Both the position numbers and the translations under genes were made by a program. Below, one piece after another: positions 58,335 through 64,000 of a DNA stretch of 64,000 nt (positions are counted from its first letter, which is position 1; every line of letters begins with the position of its first letter). This stretch comes from Annona cherimola (taxonomy: Eukaryota > Streptophyta > Magnoliopsida > Magnoliales > Annonaceae). Where the stretch lies: NCBI GenBank assembly GCA_030490835.1, contig CM059971.1, forward strand, positions 70,016,224 through 70,080,223, in the 5' to 3' direction. The notes beneath the pieces were generated by a model. It saw only the letters and a list, made by a program, of their open reading frames with translations. It had not been told where the DNA came from and searched no databases.

Positions 58335-60222
58335 AGAGGAATTCCTAGATATACCCCCGTATTTTATTCAAAATTCTTCTCATACCCACAAATTTTCAAA
58401 TATTATTCTCATACCCACGAATTTTACTTATAATTCCTCCCATGCATATGCAGTTACCATCTATTTGCTATCTTTTGAATTTTTCTTTTTTTATTATATA
58501 AATTAATTAAATACCGAAATTGCCCACATCTCCTTCATCTTCAAGTTCGGCTGCAATAGCAGCCCCAGTCATTTTTACTACTCCCTCCATTAATTCCATC
58601 TACTAGAAGTAATCTACATCGATTTCTTCCAAAATAGACGAAATCATATTCTTCTTCTGCTTTTGCCGAGAGGGCTGGGTCTGGATATGGAAAAGTGGAC
58701 TTGGATTCGCCATCTTGGCTGCTTATTAGTTGAACTAGGGGATTTCCATTCTTTGCTGCTTCTCTGGTTAGTGCTTCTCTCAAGGTTGGCCTTGAAGGCA
58801 CCGGGAGATAGAGAAAAGAAGACTCACATTGGTTCAAGGTGAGCAGATAGGTGGGGAGTAGGATGAAGTAATAAGTGCATTACTGCTGCCCCCTTTGAAT
58901 GGATTAGATGGGGAGACCTGATCTTCTACGACCGGTCAAAAAATATATTTTTTTGTTTTTTTTTTAAAAAAATAATTTTATAAACATGTTAATCTAGTTA
59001 TATTTAATCTATAAACCAAATTTTACCATTTTTGGATATGTATATATATTTATTTTTAATTTTTAAATACAGGGGTATTTAAGTCATTTTAAATATACAG
59101 GGGTATTTAAAATTCAAAATAAATATATATACATATCCAAAAATGGTAAAATTTGGTTTATAGATTAAATATAACTAGATTAACATGTTTATAAAATTAT
59201 TTTTCAAAAAAAATTAAAAAAAAAATATTTTTTGACCGGTCGGAAATCACCGACCGGTCGTAAATGATCAGTCGGCATAGATGGGCAAGAGGAAAGCCTT
59301 GAGTGCTTCCACTTGATCGGATGAAGGAACTGGATAAACACGGCACTCTAGATGGGTTTGGCTAGCAATGGGTTCTAATTTCATTAGCAGAAATCAAGAA
59401 TGGGATTCGTTCATGGTAGTAGTTAGATTTGGTTGACATGTTGTAGATTTTTAGTGACGGTGGTGAATCACCATTTTGATTATAAGGTGGACTACAAACT
59501 CTAACTTGCTGCTAAGTGGATCGTCATGAGAATTCAGAGGTTAGCTGCAATGAGTTCATGTGAAGATCATCATTTGATGAAGAAAACGGCTAGCGGTGTT
59601 CCTCGATCAGGGAATCTATTCCACCATGCTGCAGACTATCTACATTGCCATTTGCATTGATGTTTGACTGCCTCTCCATCTTACCCATTTTCAGATCCTA
59701 TGTTTCAATAGACAACACAGATGATCCTTGCTCATTGTTTCAATCTGTAGCATGTGCCACCTTCTTCAATTTTACTGTTCGCCAGTCACCACTGTTCATT
59801 GTCGAAGATGAAGGGAGCTGAAAAAGGGCTGAAAAGTCGTTGCTAAGCTTGAGTTTTTCACTTGGATAGAAGATTAAACCTTCAATCAATGTCCCCTGCT
59901 GCTCATTTCCCATGAGTCCAACCCGCAGAGTTTACTGTCCCTTATTCGACTTTCCTGTATATCTACCTGTTAACATGGGATTCTCCTGCACTGCTATCCA
60001 CTTAGTTCAGACGCATGACGAAGAAGATTTTGTTGCAGCAGACGGGCCACCAAGGACATATTTGTCATTTCAGCCACAACTAACAGACATTCTTCCCTTC
60101 CGTTGGTTCATCGTTAGAAAAAGAATTTAAGTGAAAATCTATGTGTATGATAGGAATATTTGAAAATTCATGAATATAAGAGGAATTTCAGATCAAATAT
60201 GTGGGAATATATGAGAATTCCC
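58335..60222. mobile_element. Non-autonomous Mutator-like element, 1.9 kb, with long terminal inverted repeats
   Basis: A perfect 9-bp TSD TAAAATAAT lies at 58326-58334 and 60223-60231. The ends are inverted repeats of about 90-100 bp: left AGAGGAATTCCTAGATATAC, CAAATTTTCAAATATTATTC; right GAATATTTGAAAATTCATGA, GGGAATATATGAGAATTCCC. The interior is less AT-rich than its surroundings and has a - strand stretch (58541-58837) with coding-like sequence (PVPSRPTLREALTREAAKNG, SSQDGESKSTFPYPDPALSA) that I do not recognise. No transposase was found. This is the structure of a Pack-MULE or other non-autonomous MULE. Whether the interior is captured gene sequence needs a search. It also contains a nested family A MITE. 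Confidence 0.78.
58914..59277. mobile_element. Mutator-type palindromic MITE (family A) nested in the 1.9-kb element
   Basis: TAGATGGGG (58905-58913) and TAGATGGGC (59278-59286) form a 9-bp TSD at 8 of 9. The arms run TGATCTTCTACGACCGGTC and GACCGGTCGTAAATGATCA. The right arm has an extra 18-bp duplication that includes GACCGGTC. Inner arms AAATTTTACCATTTTTGGAT and ATCCAAAAATGGTAAAATTT are perfect complements. The centre repeats ACAGGGGTATTTAA twice. Confidence 0.8.
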
Positions 60223-60525
60223 TAAAATAATATAAAAAGATTTGTTTTGATTTGAATTCAATTAATCTATAAGAGTATTGAAATATAATAAAAAATTTAT
60301 ACGACCTTCTTTTAATAAAATAACATTTCTATGGTTTAGATGCTTGAGTAAAAGTATCTAAGTCATTATCTTAATGAATTCTTATTTATCTTTGATTTAC
60401 ACGGTATTTAATATGACACAAACAATAATTGATTAGAGAACACTTGGGCAAGTGGCCGAAGAAATATTTCCTTATGCCAAATCATATGTATAGTATAGTG
60501 CAAATATTTATGTAATTCACCACTT

Positions 60526-60620
60526 GTGGCTGGTGCATATGGCAAAAGCAGTAGCCTACTTAGCAGTAGGTGTGTAGTTTGAGTCTCCTTCCTGCTTTTG
60601 GTGGAGAAGGGGTTATTTTA
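60526..60620 (+). mobile_element. Possible SINE head
   Basis: TGGTGCATATGG (60531-60542, A-box-like) and TAGTTTGAGTCTCC (60575-60588, B-box-like) are spaced about 33 bp apart, as in a tRNA promoter. No cloverleaf acceptor pairing. Weaker than the one at 61803. Confidence 0.35.
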
Positions 60621-60879
60621 CAAAAAAGTCTCTTCAAAATGAGAGTTTTATAAATTTTCTCCTAATCATGGGGGTTTTTAGAAATTTTCCCTGGCATATT
60701 GAAATATTCTCTCTATAGTGTGATAGGTGAATGTGTCTCATTATAATTTTTAATTGTTACATTGTATAAAAACTAATAAAAAACATATAGGTGTGCATAA
60801 AATATTTTAATGAGACGCGCTTAAATCTTCTAAAAAATATAAAAGAACTATTAACCTCAATATTAGAAAAATAACAAAA

Positions 60880-61280
60880 AAAAACATGATTACATACACC
60901 GTCATGTACTTTAAGATAAAATATAATATTCGTTTATTTATTTTATTATTATTTGACTTTTTCTTCATAAATATGTTTTCTTAATTGCATTTAATCCATA
61001 TACTGAGTATTGCCATTTATAATATTTTTAGATATTTATTTTTTATTTTTAAAAAATTATTAATTTTAGGGACATTTAAGTCCTTTTGAATCCTTAAAAA
61101 AATTATTTTTTAAAAATAAATATGTAAAAGTATTGTAAAATGAAAATATTTGGTATATAAATTAGTTATACGTAAGAAAATATTTTTACAAAGAAAAAAT
61201 AAAAAATAAAACTAAATGTAAAAATAAATTAATGTCGCATTTTAACTTAATGTACGTGATCATGTATATAATTAGACTCA
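60880..61280. mobile_element. Family B palindromic MITE
   Basis: Arms ATGATTACATACACCGTCAT then GTACTTTAAGATAAAATATA on the left; ATTTTAACTTAATGTACGTG then ATCATGTATATAATTAG on the right. The core has TTTTTCTTCATAAATATGTT and GACATTTAAGTCC. TSD not resolved. Confidence 0.65.
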
Positions 61281-61802
61281 TAGCAGCTACACGACCAGCC
61301 TATCATGCCCAACTAATTGCCAGTCTCGAAATATATGATTATTTTCAGGCCGACGATTTTCGTCCACACGGGAATCGGGATGACTCACGACCACCAAGTT
61401 TCACATCCCACCTAATTATAGGGCTGACCTATCCTACTAGCCAGTCTACCACTTTCATACTCGGGGCACCATGCCAGGACATCTGTGGGAGGAGACAACG
61501 ATGCACAGTTACGTTGCATCTCCATGGTACTAAAACAACATTTTAGAAAGAATTAGGGATGGGCATGGATATAATAGTGATTGATCAAGCATGTTAATGA
61601 CACTTATTGTAATAATTAGGAAAAAAAATGATGAGTCGACTATTCAATTGATGATGTGTCTACTGATGTGGCATCCTGACTATTGACCATTTGACCAAGC
61701 AATGAGCCAAGAATAAGTGGAAGGTTATTGGGCTAAACCCAAATAAGCCCACTTAGAATGATGGATTGAGTTATATAAAATATCACGAGTATTTAACTCA
61801 AC

Positions 61803-61905
61803 AGCCCAAGGTGCTTAAGTGGTTAAGGTGTTAGTTTTTGGTAGAGAAGGTCTCGAGTTCGAATCCCATGAGTGTGTAAATGATGTATTTTGCTTTTTTT
61901 GGGCT
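61803..61905 (+). mobile_element. tRNA-derived SINE head
   Basis: An A-box-like TGCTTAAGTGGTTAAGG (61812-61828) and an excellent B box GAGTTCGAATCCC (61855-61867), with spacing as in a tRNA gene, followed by a T-run at 61894-61900. The region does not fold as a full tRNA: no acceptor stem pairs CAGCCCA with the 3' side. It is therefore more like a SINE with an RNA polymerase III promoter. Confidence 0.55.
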
Positions 61906-61950
61906 CTGTGAGCCTCACCAGTTTGAAATTTGAATTTAAAATTTGATTTA

Positions 61951-62065
61951 AGATCGGATTGCGATCAGAAATCTTGAAATTCAAATTTGAAATGGATTTG
62001 AGATCGGATTGCGATCGGTGAACTTGAAATTCAAATTTGAATTGAAATCGGATTTCGAGCGGAAA
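61951..62065. repeat. 50-bp tandem repeat
   Basis: AGATCGGATTGCGATC starts at 61951 and 62001, followed each time by CTTGAAATTCAAATTTGAA. A third diverged unit begins AAATCGGATTTCGAGC at about 62045. It precedes the presumed transcribed part of the LTR below. Confidence 0.75.
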
Positions 62066-63689
62066 ATCCTCCGGTGAATCCTCCGGTAAGTTATAAATAA
62101 ACGAGTTGGGTACTCGATGGAGATACCAGAGGAAAGAGGAGGAACGCTGCCGCAGGAGAAAGGAAAAGGCCGATCCAATCCGTTCAAGTGATCCATTTCA
62201 TTTTCTTCTTTAAGGTAAGGGGGATTTTGCCTCTTTAGCCTTTAATTATGGCATGATTTAATGAGGATTTATCACATAATTATTTAGTAGTTTTACTAAT
62301 ATGTGATTTTATGGCCATTAATCATGCTGGGATGATATGAGATATTATATGCTTAATTGCACATTGAATGGATGCCACATAATTATTTGAGAAATGTATT
62401 ATTTACATTAAATTAATTATGTGAGGATGTATAACATAAAGGTAATTTTGGGCAAGATGGAAAGCATAATGGCATAATTATAATCTATTTTGAGTAAAAT
62501 AAATTAATGAGTAAAATTATGTACGTTACATTATGCTTGGATGACCTAAAATTAAATATGTTAGCCAAATTATTGATGAGATGAATTTTTAATGCATTTT
62601 AATGCATTTAAGATATTTAAAGGAGATATATATATGAAAATAATATTAAAATATTATTATATATATCTTGTATAAATGGCGGATGGAAAAAAATGGATGT
62701 TAATGTCTATTTTCGAGTTTTTGGATATTTTACAATTCTGCCTAATGGTTTTTCTGAAAATCATAAGATCTCAAGGAGTTTCTGTAAAATCAGAAGACAG
62801 CAGGAGAATCTGTAAATTTCCAAGAGATGGTACGGGCTTCAGGGAGTGGACTGGATCCAGGCTGAGCCCAGCTGCAGACGGGCCCAACTGCTGCGATGGG
62901 CCTCAGAAGGAGGATCCAGTGAGCCAACCCATGACTTAGAGCCCAGAGATGATACTCAGGCAAAACCCTAGGCAGTAAAGCCCAGAGCGCGGCCCACTAG
63001 GAAGCCCAGTCAGGCAGGACCACCGGCGGCGAGGGACACGTGGCACCGTTTGGTGCGTCCATCTTCAAATTGATGTAAATTGAGCTCTAGATGTCCGATT
63101 TGAGTGATCCATGGGTCATTTTCTATGGATTTGGACATTTTGAGTTCAATGGAAGAGCTAGATTAGTCAAATGATGCCTAGAAGTTTGAGTTTTTAGGGA
63201 TAGAGGAGTATCCTAAAGGATTTAAGGTCTTAAATCCTTAGGGTAGTCCCCAAAATTTAAGTTGAGTACTTCTAGGAAGAGATGATGACATATAAGATGT
63301 ATTAAAGGCTCTAAAAGTTGAGCAATTGAGTGAAGATGATGTGTTCTTATGATCTTAATTGCAGGGCATAATCCTACTTACTGAGTTCTTGTGAACTTAC
63401 CTCTTTTTCCTTTGACTCTCAGATGATCCCGTGGATGGTGGTAGCATGATGATGAATTGATCTTTTTATTTATTTTATTCTATGTAATGAGTGGTTTGAC
63501 CTGGATGTAAAATTTTTTATTGACGTGGGCATGTTTGTAATAACTCTATGGACTTGAGGACTTGGATGTAATAATGCAAGTTTATTTCTTATTGCCTAAA
63601 TGAGATGGTTTAATCGTCGCGTGGAAAGATAAAACGACTTGGACCGAAAATTTAGGCAAAAGCATTGATTTTTAGTTTAGGCCGTTACA
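62060..63689 (+). repeat. Partial gypsy-type LTR, 3' end intact
   Basis: Ends TTTAGGCCGTTACA at 63689, the usual close of Tekay/Del LTRs. CTTACTGAGTTCTTGTGAAC (about 63378) is the conserved palindrome seen in two other LTRs here. A leader-like CTTTAAGGTAAGGGGGA lies at about 62210. The matching TGTAAC start was not found, so the 5' part is missing or lies in the 61-kb region. The 87-residue frame at 62676-62939 has no domain. Confidence 0.5.
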
Positions 63690-64000
63690 CTTATGATCCA
63701 CTCTAACAACATGAGTATAAGGGAAATTAAAGTGAAAAATTCATAGGTAGGAAAGAAATTTTCGAAAACTTATATGTACATGGGAATTATAGTCAAAATT
63801 CATGGATACAGTTGAAAATTTCTCTTTTATTATCTCAATATTTTAATTGCTTCTTTACATTTTTATATAATTGCCTTTTATGTTTTATGTTTTATTTTCT
63901 TTATTTCTAATTATCATCACTATTATATTATATACTGTTATTTTTTAAAAATTATTTTAATTTTTATTCTATATTGCCATATTATTGGAAAATCCACCTT
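63690..64000. other. Intergenic end of window, partial MULE-type terminus
   Basis: 63714-63830 (AAAAATTCATAGGTAGGAAA, CATGGGAATTATAGTCAAAA) resembles the right terminal repeat of the 58335-60222 element, so another copy may be truncated here. Nothing else seen. Confidence 0.3.

Noticed and set aside
62676..62939. 87-residue + strand frame
   Set aside because: It lies within a gypsy-type LTR and has no recognisable domain.

Overview
This is a flowering-plant nuclear window. It is strongly AT-rich, has spliced genes with GT-AG introns, and carries Ty1/copia and Ty3/gypsy remnants, many miniature inverted-repeat elements (MITEs) and tRNA-derived SINE heads. I cannot name the species from the sequence.

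Only two intact host genes are visible. (1) A cytosolic 40S ribosomal protein S5 gene (uS7 family; + strand, 34399-36998, four exons, 197 aa) has a TATA box and two telo-box motifs in front of it. (2) A DEAD-box RNA helicase of the RH58 type (- strand, 51169-42600, ten exons, 478 aa) has a Ser-rich N-terminus that looks like a plastid transit peptide. A third gene, a PCC13-62-like desiccation-related (ferritin-like) protein at about 10377-11820, is dead: it has two in-frame nonsense codons, frame changes, missing sequence and a MITE-like insertion. Three CACGTG boxes lie just beyond it.

Layout. 1-9 kb: AT-rich intergenic DNA with MITEs, several bounded by 9-bp target-site duplications (TSDs), and a SINE. 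10-12.3 kb: the desiccation pseudogene. 12.5-30.3 kb: nested, truncated retrotransposons. In order these are a copia 3' part and LTR; gypsy-1 LTR-gag-protease; a scrap of gypsy-2 LTR; a copia LTR-gag-protease-integrase-RT truncated at about 22.2 kb; gypsy-2 gag-protease-integrase-C-terminus (RT/RNase H deleted) with its 3' LTR; then another LTR-like unit carrying a Tourist-type MITE. 30.6-34.2 kb: a dense nest of two more palindromic repeat families. 34.2-37.1 kb: RPS5. 38-41.4 kb: a 57-bp tandem repeat and nested MITEs. 42.6-51.2 kb: RH58, whose 3-kb first intron holds an antisense LTR element. 51.3-64 kb: MITEs, two long LTR-like units, a 1.9-kb Mutator-like element with perfect 9-bp TSDs, SINE heads and a further LTR end.

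The most unusual pattern is a group of about 15 palindromic elements. They share an AT-rich core (arms containing TTTTACCATTTTTGAA and its complement, and an AAATACCCCT-type centre), but each has its own symmetric outer arms. Four of them, plus the 1.9-kb element, have 9-bp TSDs (three perfect, two 8/9), which points to Mutator-superfamily mobility. One carries about 535 bp of unrelated DNA in its hairpin loop. All boundaries were read by eye. Element limits without a stated TSD are approximate.
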